A DNA stretch of 51,594 nt from Sphaerotilus sp. (GTDB lineage: Bacteria > Pseudomonadota > Gammaproteobacteria > Burkholderiales > Burkholderiaceae_C), in NCBI GenBank assembly GCA_013299055.1, contig JAAFKB010000017.1:1-51594 (forward strand). The letters are read 5' to 3'. A program made the translations under genes and the position numbers. Shown piece after piece: positions 34,230 through 44,077 of the stretch (its first letter is position 1; every line of letters starts with the position of its first letter). The notes below the pieces were generated by a model. That model saw nothing but the letters and a program-made list of their open reading frames with translations. It ran no database searches and had not been told where the DNA came from.

Positions 34230-34270
34230 CACCCGGAGGTCAGGCGTGGACCACGACCTTGGTTGTGGCC

Positions 34271-35392
34271 TCACCAGGCCGCCTGGTAGGAATCCGGTCG
34301 AAAGCGCGGATGCCGGGTGACGCTGCCCAGGTCGACGAACTCGAAGGCGTCCAGCTTCATGCGCTGGATCTGCCAGACGGTCAGGCGGCTCCAGCGGGTG
34401 TCCGGCTCGCCCTGCACGAAGAAGTCCGAGCCGATGTCGGCGACGTAGAGGCCGTATTTCTGCATCGTGCGCGCCAGCACCTTGGCCTGTGCCGTCCACC
34501 AGAACGGGATGTCGAAATCCGCGCGCAGCCGCAGCAGGGCGCCGAACGGGATGGCCTCGGGCCGGGTCGTCCCGGCGGAGTGGCTGGCGGGCCAGGTGTG
34601 GCGGCGGTCGAGCACGGCGTCGCGGAAGGTCACGCGCAGCGCATGCGGGATGACACCGGCCTCCACCTCGTCGATGCGGGCCAGCAGCGGCAGGATGGGC
34701 AGCCCGGCGGCGTCGGCCGAGGTCCAGCCTTGCGGACGCATGTCCATCGAGGTCAGCTCCCACGCGGCGGTGGAGTAGGCGCCCCAGCGGCCGTTGACCT
34801 GGTAGCTGAAGTAGCTCTCCCACAACCGGCAGGCGCCCTGCTCCAGCACCAGCACATGCCGGTCGCCGCAGGTGGCAGGATCGTTGCAGGCGCCGTGTTC
34901 AGCCTTGAGCGCAGCGTCGTGCGGATAGGGAAAGCGCCGCCGCGACGGAATCACCGCGTCACAGCCGCGCTGGATCGCAGGCCGGCCCAGGTCGCCGACC
35001 GCGCAGTCGCTCTCGGACGGCACGCCACGGCCGCTGGCATCGCGGCCGTCCTGGATGTCGTGGCTGACCAGCGGCCAGCGGGTGGTGGCGGGTGTGCCGT
35101 CGACGATGTTGTAGGGGATGCCGTAATAGCGGTCGGTCTGGTGCGGGTCGACCGTGCGGCCCCAGTCGGCGTGCAGCCTGCGGCCCGGACCGATCAAGGC
35201 CAGCCAGGCGGCGCTCTGCGGGTGTGGGGGGAAACGCTGCACATCGTCGATGCGCTGGTTGAAGACCGCTTGCGGCGGGAACAGCGGGCAACCGGCAAGG
35301 GTGGACGCTGCCAGCGACGCCGGGCCGCTCAGGACCGCAGCAGCCAGCCAGGCCGCGCGCACCGCAGTGCGCAGACAGGAAAGAGGAGACAT
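34271..35392 (-). CDS. exported protein of unknown function
   Basis: A 373-residue product with a signal peptide (hydrophobic stretch about residues 10-29, predicted cleavage after ASLAA). The mature protein starts STLAGCPLFPPQAVFNQRIDDV and contains DRYYGIPYNIVDG, GDRHVLVLEQGACRLWESYFSY, GWTSADAAGLPILPLLARIDEVEAG and a C-terminal DIGSDFFVQGEPDTRW. These belong to a widespread uncharacterised secreted family that I recognise by pattern but cannot name. Several Cys are present, consistent with periplasmic disulfides. The start at 35392 gives the signal peptide. The gene shares a related structured leader with the downstream DUF481 gene, 245 bp away, suggesting joint regulation. Confidence 0.8.
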   Translation of the reverse strand: MSPLSCLRTAVRAAWLAAAVLSGPASLAASTLAGCPLFPPQAVFNQRIDDVQRFPPHPQSAAWLALIGPGRRLHADWGRTVDPHQTDRYYGIPYNIVDGTPATTRWPLVSHDIQDGRDASGRGVPSESDCAVGDLGRPAIQRGCDAVIPSRRRFPYPHDAALKAEHGACNDPATCGDRHVLVLEQGACRLWESYFSYQVNGRWGAYSTAAWELTSMDMRPQGWTSADAAGLPILPLLARIDEVEAGVIPHALRVTFRDAVLDRRHTWPASHSAGTTRPEAIPFGALLRLRADFDIPFWWTAQAKVLARTMQKYGLYVADIGSDFFVQGEPDTRWSRLTVWQIQRMKLDAFEFVDLGSVTRHPRFRPDSYQAAW

Positions 35393-35439
35393 GGGGAGTC
35401 GGGAAGAATCTGGCAGATGCCCATCGTATGCTCGACGGT

Positions 35440-35523
35440 GAAAAAATTCCTCCCTGCCAGTTATGTTCCCTGCGAGCCGTCCGCGGGGGGGAGGACATGT
35501 CGGCTCGCAGGACGCATCTTAGG
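35440..35523 (-). promoter_or_regulatory. structured leader element, copy 2 (upstream of the exported-protein gene)
   Basis: On the minus strand, about 50 bases before the start codon at 35392, a hairpin has a 10-bp outer stem (CCTGCGAGCC/GGCTCGCAGG, 35502-35511 with 35469-35478). It also has a 5-base bulge, a 4-bp inner stem (GTCC/GGAC) and a 10-base loop with seven C. It is followed by ACATAACTGGCAGGGAGG and a T run. It matches copy 1 at 34129-34208 over about 80 bases. Confidence 0.5.
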
Positions 35524-35554
35524 CAGGACGACGCCGCGCACTGCCAGCCCATCG

Positions 35555-35594
35555 GCGGGCCTCCACCCAGACCAAAGTCTGGGTGGAGGCCCGC
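35555..35594. terminator. 18-bp perfect inverted repeat, likely terminator hairpin
   Basis: Arms at 35555-35572 and 35577-35594 pair perfectly over 18 bp around a 4-base loop. It lies 13 bp after the stop of the NarL-type regulator gene and before leader element copy 2. No T run follows on either strand, so it is not a textbook rho-independent terminator, but its position and strength suggest a transcript end or RNA-stabilising hairpin. Confidence 0.5.
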
Positions 35595-35607
35595 ACTTGC
35601 AAGGGAG

Positions 35608-36276
35608 TCAGCCCCGGTTGGCCGGCACCAGCTTGTGGCGCAGCGCCAGCAGCACCGCCTCGGTGCGGTTGCCCACGCCCAGCTTGCTCAGGATGTTGGT
35701 GATGTGGAACTTGACCGTGGGCAGCGCGATGCCGAGCTGCTCCGAGATGTCCTGGTTGCTCAGGCCACGCGCCATGTGCGCCAGCAGCTCGCGCTCGCGC
35801 TGGGTCAGGTCGGCGCCGGGGGTCGTGTTCTGCGAGACGCTGATCAGGGCTTCGGTCGCCTCCGGGGACAGCACCCGCCGCCCGGCGTGGGCCGCCCGGA
35901 TCGTGTTGACCAGCTCGTGCGCCGAGGCCGTCTTGGTCAGGTAGCCCACCGCGCCCGCCGCCAGCGCACGCTGCACCTCGCCCGGCTCGGTCAGGCTGGT
36001 GAGGATGAGGAAGCGGGTACCGGGGGCCAGGGGGCGGAGCTGGCGGATGGCCTCGATGCCGTCCATCTGCGGCATGAGCAGGTCCATCAGCACCACGTCG
36101 GGCTGCAGCGCCGGCACCATGCGCACGGCGTCCGCGCCGTGACCGGCCTCGCCCACGCAGGTGAAGTCGCTTTCACCCGCGATCATGCCGACCAGGCCGG
36201 CGCGGATCATCGGGTGGTCATCGACGATGAAGACGCGGATGCGTTCGGAAGCAGGGGTAGGGGCGTGTGCGTTCAT
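35608..36276 (-). CDS. NarL/FixJ-type response regulator
   Basis: A 222-residue response regulator. The receiver domain has VDDHPMIRAG, the phosphorylated Asp in VVLMDLLMPQMDG (about D65) and the conserved Lys in GYLTKTAS. The C-terminal LuxR-type helix-turn-helix (about 155-215) has LTQRERELLAHMARGLSNQDISEQL and TVKFHITNILSKL. The ATG at 36276 overlaps the kinase gene stop by 4 bp. The frame is open far upstream, but that part is a shadow of the kinase gene. It presumably controls genes in response to its overlapping kinase; targets cannot be told from the sequence. Confidence 0.94.
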   Translation of the reverse strand: MNAHAPTPASERIRVFIVDDHPMIRAGLVGMIAGESDFTCVGEAGHGADAVRMVPALQPDVVLMDLLMPQMDGIEAIRQLRPLAPGTRFLILTSLTEPGEVQRALAAGAVGYLTKTASAHELVNTIRAAHAGRRVLSPEATEALISVSQNTTPGADLTQRERELLAHMARGLSNQDISEQLGIALPTVKFHITNILSKLGVGNRTEAVLLALRHKLVPANRG

Positions 36277-37868
36277 GTGAGTTCCAGCCGGATGTCCGTG
36301 CCCTCGTCCGGTCCCGAGGTGAGCTGCCAGGTCGCGCCGATTTCGGCGGCCCGTTCGGTCATGTTGCGCAGGCCGAAATGGCCTGGGGGCGACACGGTGA
36401 TGTCGAAGCCGTGTCCATCGTCGGCGATGCGCAGCCGGCCACCGTGCCCTTGCTCGGGCACGGTCCATTCGACGATGGCGTGGCTGGCACCGCTGTGGCG
36501 GGCAATGTTGGACAGGGCTTCCTGTGCGATGCGGTAGAGCTGGACGCGGGTGGCGCTGGGCAGGCGGTCCTCGCGGGCCAGGCGCTGCGAGACCTCGATG
36601 GTGCCGCGGCTGGCGAGCGCGTCGATGGCATGCTGGAGCAGCTCGGCCAGCGGCAGGTGCTGCAGCGCATCCGGTCGCAGCTCGTACATCAGCAGCCGCA
36701 TCTCCGACAGCGCGCCCTTGTTGAGCCGCTCCAGCGCCGCCGCCTGCTGCTGGAGCGCAGTGGCGGCAGTGGCGTCCAGGCCATCCTCCTGCAGGCGTGC
36801 CGCCAGCCGTCCGAGCGTGCCGGCGATGACGTTGGCCGCGAACAGCGTCTGCGAGACGGCATCGTGCAGGTCGCGGGCGATGCGGTTGCGCTCGGCGACC
36901 ACCGCCTGCTCCTTCTGCTGGGCCAGCAGCTGCGCGTGGCGCATGGCCAGACCCGTCTGGCTGCTGACAGCGGTCAGCAGCCGGATGCGCTCGGCATCGA
37001 AGAAGTCCGGCTCCTCGTGGTCCACCCGCAGCACGCCCATCACCGCCTCGCGCGACTTCAGCGGCACGGCCATCCACGCCTTGGTGCTCCGGTACAGGCC
37101 CGAGGTGCGCGCATCGTCCGACAGCCACGACCACAGCCACGACAGCAGGCTCTGGCGCACCCGGTTCTCGACGATGGACTCGCCCTGGCGCTCGATGTGC
37201 TCGTAGTGCTGCAGGTTGGCTCGGGACAGGCGCATGCCCGTGAGATCCTCGGCTGGCACCGGGCGGTCGTCGTCCTCGTGCTGGCGGTAGCCCATGAGCA
37301 CCACCTGGCCGCCCTCGTCACGGGCGGTGCGCGACCAGACCGACGCGCTGGTGTAGGCCATGGTCTGCTGCAAGGCGGCCAAGGCTTCGTTGACCAGCTC
37401 GTGCAGCTCGGTCTTGCTGGCCAGCCCGATGGAGAGATCCTGCAGGGTGGCCAGCTCGTGCGTGCGCAGCTCCAGTCGGCGGCCGAGCACTTCGGTCTGC
37501 AGGATCAGCTCCCGCTGGCGCCGCCGCCACAGCTCGACCAGCCGGCGCAGCCCCGCGCTGGCGCGCTGCAGCTCGGCGCTGGCGGTCTGCAGGGGCAGGT
37601 TCATGTCGTCCAGGGGGGTGCTGCGGCGCAAGACCTGCGTGGCCGCCCCGAGCTGGCGCAGCGCCTGCCCGACCCGGTACGCCAGCACCGCGCTGACCGC
37701 AGCCGACAGCCCCGCCGTCAGCAGCACCGCCAGCGTCAGGCCCGGCGCAGACCCGACGCCCCAGTGCAGCACCGCCGCCGCCAGCACCGCCGGCAGCAGC
37801 GTGACCACGGTGAACTGCCAGACCAGGGATCGGCTGTCGAAGTGGCGGCGGCGCAGCCGGGTCCACAT
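36273..37868 (-). CDS. GAF-domain sensor histidine kinase, NarX/LiaS-like
   Basis: A 531-residue membrane kinase. Seen: two membrane segments near the N terminus (about 20-38 and 43-63) with almost no periplasmic loop, a coiled linker, a GAF-like domain (about 145-315, including AWMAVPLKSREAVMGVLRVDHEE), a HisKA_3 dimerisation domain with ERNRIARDLHDAVSQTL (His about 335) and an HATPase_c domain (ALSNIARHSGASHA, DDGHGFD). The short loop suggests sensing in the membrane or cytoplasm. The ATG at 37868 was chosen; a TTG at 37889, overlapping the channel gene stop, would add seven residues. It overlaps the response regulator gene by 4 bp. Confidence 0.92.
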   Translation of the reverse strand: MWTRLRRRHFDSRSLVWQFTVVTLLPAVLAAAVLHWGVGSAPGLTLAVLLTAGLSAAVSAVLAYRVGQALRQLGAATQVLRRSTPLDDMNLPLQTASAELQRASAGLRRLVELWRRRQRELILQTEVLGRRLELRTHELATLQDLSIGLASKTELHELVNEALAALQQTMAYTSASVWSRTARDEGGQVVLMGYRQHEDDDRPVPAEDLTGMRLSRANLQHYEHIERQGESIVENRVRQSLLSWLWSWLSDDARTSGLYRSTKAWMAVPLKSREAVMGVLRVDHEEPDFFDAERIRLLTAVSSQTGLAMRHAQLLAQQKEQAVVAERNRIARDLHDAVSQTLFAANVIAGTLGRLAARLQEDGLDATAATALQQQAAALERLNKGALSEMRLLMYELRPDALQHLPLAELLQHAIDALASRGTIEVSQRLAREDRLPSATRVQLYRIAQEALSNIARHSGASHAIVEWTVPEQGHGGRLRIADDGHGFDITVSPPGHFGLRNMTERAAEIGATWQLTSGPDEGTDIRLELT

Positions 37869-37885
37869 GGTGTGCCCAGCGCCAC

Positions 37886-39115
37886 TCAATCGGGGTAGCG
37901 GATCGGCGGCGTGTCGGTGTCCGGCGGGGTCGTGCGCAGGGCTTCGACCGCCTCTTCCAGCAGCTTGCCCGCCACGTGCCGCCCGCCCACGCCCACCGCC
38001 ACCGCCGCGCCCACCGCGATCGCCCCGACCACCGAGCCGAAGGCGATGCCCACGATGTCACCCGGCAGACCGGCCTGCCGCAGCGCCAGCGCCGCCGTGA
38101 AGAACAGGATGGCGCCACGCACCAGGCTGGCCAGTGCCGGGGCGTTGGCCGCCGATCCCGCCCGGATCAGGCCCGCCACCCAGTTCGACAGCCACAGCCC
38201 GCCGAGCATCACCACCCCCGCCACCGCCACCCCGGCCAGCACGGCGCCCAGGTTGACCACCAGCGTGGTCAGGATGGCAAAGCCCAGCACCTCGCACGCC
38301 TGCATCACCGCCACGATCACGATGGCGAACATGGCCACCGATCCGGCCAGCTCTGCGGGCGTGCGGGCGCCGGGACGGCTGGTGGTGCCCAGCCCCAGGT
38401 GCTGCGAGACCGCGTTGAAGCCCATGCCGCTGAGCACGCCGGTGACGATGCCCGCCACCGCACGCCCGACCAGCGCGGCCACCGCCAGGATGATCGTGGC
38501 GGCCGTCACCTTCGGGATCAGCGCGATCACGGTGTCGAGCAGGTTGCTCACCGGCCTGGTCACGGCGTCCAGCCCCAGCGGCTCCAGTGACGCGGCCAGC
38601 ACCGGCAGCATGATGAAGGCGAACACCAGCGAGCCGAGCAGCCCCGACAGCCCGCCTTCACCCAGCGAGGTGGCCAGACCCATGCGCACGGCGAGTTTTT
38701 CGGACCCCGCGGCCCGCAGCATCCCCGCGACGATCTGGCGCACGATGCGCGCGGCCAGGAACCCGATGCCGAACACGACGACGGTGCCCACCAGGTTCGG
38801 CACGAAGCCCATGATGCGCGACATCATGACGTTCACCGGGTCGAGCAGGCCCTTGAGCTCGAGCGTCTCCAGCAGCCCCGGCAGCGTGAACAGCCACACC
38901 AGCCCGACACCGACGTTGGCCAGCATCACCGAGAAGCCGGGCGACTGCAGCTTCTCGTCCAGTCCGCGCTGACCACACAGCCGCGTGATCGCCGCCCGCA
39001 CGAGCCGGCTGACCAGCCAGGCCACCAGCACCATCACCAGCGCCCCGATCACCTTGGGCGCAAACGGCCCCAGGCTGCCGGCCAACGGTCCCAACACCCC
39101 ACTCAAACGCTCCAT
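37886..39115 (-). CDS. mechanosensitive channel-related membrane protein (TM-helix repeat type)
   Basis: A 409-residue protein with many hydrophobic segments, including several repeats of a conserved amphipathic pattern (VLVAWLVSRLVRAAITRL; GIGFLAARIVRQIVAGML; AVAALVGRAVAGIVTGVL; GLWLSNWVAGLIRAG). These are the conserved TM-helix units found in some MscS-like small-conductance channels. A typical MscS beta-domain is not recognisable, so the gating function is uncertain. It is expected in the inner membrane. The gene ends 18 bp before the chosen kinase start (or overlaps a TTG start), so channel, kinase and regulator form one operon. parE follows upstream on the same strand after 47 bp. Confidence 0.82.
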   Translation of the reverse strand: MERLSGVLGPLAGSLGPFAPKVIGALVMVLVAWLVSRLVRAAITRLCGQRGLDEKLQSPGFSVMLANVGVGLVWLFTLPGLLETLELKGLLDPVNVMMSRIMGFVPNLVGTVVVFGIGFLAARIVRQIVAGMLRAAGSEKLAVRMGLATSLGEGGLSGLLGSLVFAFIMLPVLAASLEPLGLDAVTRPVSNLLDTVIALIPKVTAATIILAVAALVGRAVAGIVTGVLSGMGFNAVSQHLGLGTTSRPGARTPAELAGSVAMFAIVIVAVMQACEVLGFAILTTLVVNLGAVLAGVAVAGVVMLGGLWLSNWVAGLIRAGSAANAPALASLVRGAILFFTAALALRQAGLPGDIVGIAFGSVVGAIAVGAAVAVGVGGRHVAGKLLEEAVEALRTTPPDTDTPPIRYPD

Positions 39116-39162
39116 CGTCCCGCCCCTGTCTGTCCTGTCAATCCGTCTGGCCGCACCACGCC

Positions 39163-41160
<1,998 letters not shown>

Positions 41161-41224
41161 GGCAACGGATTGTAGGGACGCAGCGTCAGGGCAGCGGTTC
41201 GAGAATTTCGCTACAGTCCGCCGG

Positions 41225-42460
41225 ATGCGCCCCTCCACCGCCCCTTCCCCCGTGACGCCTGAGCGGCTGTCGATGACGCAGGTGCTGCTGTGCGGCGCGC
41301 TCATCGTCACGCTGTCGATGGGCATCCGCCACGGCTTCGGCCTGTGGCTCGCCCCTGTCACCATGGAGCGCGGCTGGACGCGCCAGACCTTCGCCTTCGC
41401 GATGGCGGTCCAGAACCTGTCGTGGGGGCTGGCCGGGCCGATCGCCGGGATGCTGGCCGACCGCTTCGGCGCCTTCCGCGTCCTCATCGGCGGCAGCGTG
41501 CTCTACGCGCTCGGGCTGGTGCTGATGGCCACGTCCACGACCGGCCCCACCTTCATCGCCAGCACCGGCCTGCTGATCGGCATGGCGCAGTCGGGCACCA
41601 CCTACGCGGTGGTCTACGGCGTGATCGGGCGGCAGATCGACCCGCTCAAACGCTCCTGGGCGATGGGGGTGGCGGCTGCAGCGGGCTCGTTCGGACAGTT
41701 CCTGATGGTGCCGGTCGAGAACTGGCTGATCGCCCACCTCGGCTGGCAGCAGGCGCTGATGGCGCTGGGCTGTGCGGCGCTGGTGATCATTCCGCTGGCG
41801 TGGGGACTGCGTGAGCCGGCGCTGGTCGGCGGCCCGAGCGGACCGAAGCAGAGCATCGGCGCCGCACTGCGCGAGGCGATGGGCTACCGCAGCTTCCAGC
41901 TGCTGATGGCGGGCTACTTCGTCTGCGGCTTCCAGGTGGTGTTCATCGGCGTCCACATGCCCAGCTACCTCAAGGACCACGGCATGGCGCCCGAGGTGGC
42001 GACGACAGCGCTGGCGCTGATCGGCCTGTTCAACGTGGTCGGCACCTACGCGGCCGGCTCGCTCGGCCAGCGCATGGCCAAGCGGCACATCCTGGCGGCC
42101 ATCTACCTCGCACGCTCGGTGGTGATCGTCGCCTTCCTGGCCGCGCCGCTGACCCCCATGAGCGTCTACCTGTTCGCCGCCGTGATGGGCGTGCTGTGGC
42201 TGTCCACGGTGCCCCCCACGAACGCCGTCGTCGCGCAGATCTTCGGCGTGCAGTACCTGTCGATGCTGGGCGGCTTTGTCTTCCTGAGCCACCAGATCGG
42301 CTCCTTCCTGGGCGTGTGGCTGGGCGGCTATCTGTATGACCGCAACGGCAGCTACGACGTGGTCTGGGGCATCGCCATCGCGCTGGGCGTGTTCGCCGCG
42401 CTGGTGAACCTGCCGGTGCGTGAAACCGCCATCGCCCGGCCGATGGCACAACCCGCATGA
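41225..42460 (+). CDS. MFS transporter
   Basis: A 411-residue major facilitator protein with about twelve hydrophobic segments. The loop 2-3 signature is present (GMLADRFGAFRVLIGG), and the second half carries the related AAGSLGQRMAKRHILAA. The start TQVLLCGALIVTLSMGIRHGFGLWLAPV and the overall pattern resemble the monocarboxylate/oxalate-formate type, so an organic anion substrate is plausible but unproven. The ATG at 41225 (MRPSTAPSP) was chosen; upstream codons overlap the parE start region. Its stop overlaps the start of a 42-residue gene by 4 bp. Confidence 0.88.
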   Translation: MRPSTAPSPVTPERLSMTQVLLCGALIVTLSMGIRHGFGLWLAPVTMERGWTRQTFAFAMAVQNLSWGLAGPIAGMLADRFGAFRVLIGGSVLYALGLVLMATSTTGPTFIASTGLLIGMAQSGTTYAVVYGVIGRQIDPLKRSWAMGVAAAAGSFGQFLMVPVENWLIAHLGWQQALMALGCAALVIIPLAWGLREPALVGGPSGPKQSIGAALREAMGYRSFQLLMAGYFVCGFQVVFIGVHMPSYLKDHGMAPEVATTALALIGLFNVVGTYAAGSLGQRMAKRHILAAIYLARSVVIVAFLAAPLTPMSVYLFAAVMGVLWLSTVPPTNAVVAQIFGVQYLSMLGGFVFLSHQIGSFLGVWLGGYLYDRNGSYDVVWGIAIALGVFAALVNLPVRETAIARPMAQPA

Positions 42461-42585
42461 GGCGGACCGCACGCCACGCACTGGCCGGCGCCGTGGCTGC
42501 AGTGGCGCTGGGGCTGGTGTTCGCCGCCTATCTGCAACCGGCGTTGATCGTCGATCTGGGCAACCGCCTGTGGAGCTGCTTCTGA
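42457..42585 (+). CDS. 42-residue single-pass membrane or exported small protein
   Basis: The product starts MRRTARHALAGAVAAVALG and ends [11 protein letters not shown]. The ATG overlaps the MFS stop (ATGA at 42457-42460), a strong sign of translation. It has a basic N terminus, one hydrophobic helix (about residues 9-26) and a short C-terminal tail of mixed polarity ending in Trp-Ser-Cys-Phe. It could be a small membrane protein or an exported peptide. Its 3' end overlaps the proposed GTG start of the methyltransferase gene by 16 bp, so coupling on both sides is likely. Function unknown. Confidence 0.6.
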   Translation: MRRTARHALAGAVAAVALGLVFAAYLQPALIVDLGNRLWSCF

Positions 42586-43151
42586 ACGCCTCGGCCTGGA
42601 TCGTTCGCCACGCGGGGCTGATCCCCGGGCTCGACCGCCCTGCCCATGCCCTTCCCCGTGTGCTGGATCTGGCCTGTGGTCAGGGCCGGCATGTGCGCTG
42701 GCTGGCCGGACGCGGTGCCCAGGTCACGGCGGTGGACCGGGACGCGGCCGCGGTGGCGTCCCTGCGCGCGCTGGCGGCCGAGGTGATCGTGGCGGACCTG
42801 GAAGCCGGGCCGTGGCCACTGGCCGGGCGGACCTTCGACGCCGTCGTCGTCACGCATTACCTGTGGCGCCCGCTGCTGCCGGCCATCGTGGCCAGCGTCG
42901 CCCCCGGCGGAGTGCTGCTCTACGAAACCTTCGCCCACGGCAACGCCAGCGTGGGCAAGCCGTCGCGCCCGGATTTCCTGCTGCAGCCGGGCGAGCTGCT
43001 CGATGCGGTGCGCCCGGCGTTGCGCGTCATCGCCTACGAAGACGGGTTCCTCGACACCCCTGCGCGCTTCGTGCAGCGCATCGCCGCCGTGCGCCCACCC
43101 CCCGATGGCGCGTCAGCCGAGCCGGTGCGGTGGCCGTTGCACGCCAGTTAG
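42570..43151 (+). CDS. class I SAM-dependent methyltransferase
   Basis: A 193-residue Rossmann-fold methyltransferase. Seen: motif [28 protein letters not shown] (VLDLACGQG binding SAM), the acidic residue after strand 2 (AVDRDAAAV), motif II-like [25 protein letters not shown], and a C-terminal half [22 protein letters not shown] typical of TehB/tellurite-resistance-like proteins. No ATG is available; GTG at 42570 (read [14 protein letters not shown]) is the only reasonable start and overlaps the small upstream gene, fitting translational coupling. Substrate unknown. dapA follows after 28 bp. Confidence 0.83.
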   Translation: MELLLNASAWIVRHAGLIPGLDRPAHALPRVLDLACGQGRHVRWLAGRGAQVTAVDRDAAAVASLRALAAEVIVADLEAGPWPLAGRTFDAVVVTHYLWRPLLPAIVASVAPGGVLLYETFAHGNASVGKPSRPDFLLQPGELLDAVRPALRVIAYEDGFLDTPARFVQRIAAVRPPPDGASAEPVRWPLHAS

Positions 43152-43179
43152 AATCCCGAGATCACAAGGACTATTGCAC

Positions 43180-44061
43180 ATGAATCCCATCATTGGCAGC
43201 ATCGTCGCACTCGTCACGCCGATGCACGAAGACGGCAGCGTGGACTACCCCAGCCTGCGCCGCCTGATCGACTGGCACATCGCCGAAGGCACGGCCTGCA
43301 TCGGCGTCGTCGGCACCACGGGCGAATCGCCTACGGTGTCGGTGGAAGAACACTGCGAGATCATCCGTGTCGCCGTCGAGCAGACCGCCGGCCGCGTGCC
43401 GGTGATGGCCGGTGCAGGGGGCAATTCCACCCGTGAGGCCATCGCGCTGTCGCAGTACGCCAAGGAGGTCGGCGCCGACTGCACGCTCAGCGTCGTCCCC
43501 TACTACAACAAGCCTTCGCAGGAAGGCATGTTCCAGCACTTCAAGGCCATCTCGGAAGCCGTGGACATCCCCATGATGCTCTACAACGTGCCCGGCCGGA
43601 CGGTGGCGGACATGCTGCCGGAGACCGCGCTGCGGGCGGCCGGGCTGCCGGGTGTCATCGGCATCAAGGAAGCCAGCGGCAACATCGAACGCGCCGCCTG
43701 GCTGATCAAGCATGCGCCTGCAGGCTTTGGCGTCTACTCCGGCGACGACGGCACCGCCATCGCGCTGATGCTGCTGGGTGGTCAGGGCAACGTGAGCGTC
43801 ACTGCCAACATCGCCCCGCGTGCCATGGCCGAGCTGTGCCGTGCCGCAGTGGCCGGTGAAGCAGCGGCAGCCCGCGCGATCCATTTCAAGCTGCTGTCGC
43901 TCGACAGGCTGCTGTTCGCGGAACCGAATCCGGTCCCGGTGAAGTGGGCCATGCAGCGCCTCGGCCTGTGTGGCGGCGCGCTGCGCCTGCCGATGGTGCC
44001 GATGTCCGACAGCCTGATCCAGCCCCTCGAAGGCGCGATGCGCGAAGCCGGACTGCTCTGA
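43180..44061 (+). CDS. dapA: 4-hydroxy-tetrahydrodipicolinate synthase
   Basis: A 293-residue TIM-barrel aldolase that condenses pyruvate with aspartate semialdehyde, the first committed step of lysine and diaminopimelate synthesis. Seen: [10 protein letters not shown] (phosphate-like binding loop), [14 protein letters not shown], the proton-relay Tyr in LYNVPGR (about Y135) and the Schiff-base Lys in IGIKEASGN (about K163). A good AAGGA ribosome binding site lies before the ATG at 43180. It is followed almost directly by bamC, the dapA-bamC (dapA-nlpB) order known in other proteobacteria. Confidence 0.96.
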   Translation: MNPIIGSIVALVTPMHEDGSVDYPSLRRLIDWHIAEGTACIGVVGTTGESPTVSVEEHCEIIRVAVEQTAGRVPVMAGAGGNSTREAIALSQYAKEVGADCTLSVVPYYNKPSQEGMFQHFKAISEAVDIPMMLYNVPGRTVADMLPETALRAAGLPGVIGIKEASGNIERAAWLIKHAPAGFGVYSGDDGTAIALMLLGGQGNVSVTANIAPRAMAELCRAAVAGEAAAARAIHFKLLSLDRLLFAEPNPVPVKWAMQRLGLCGGALRLPMVPMSDSLIQPLEGAMREAGLL

Positions 44062-44077
44062 GATGAAAGGTCCTGTG

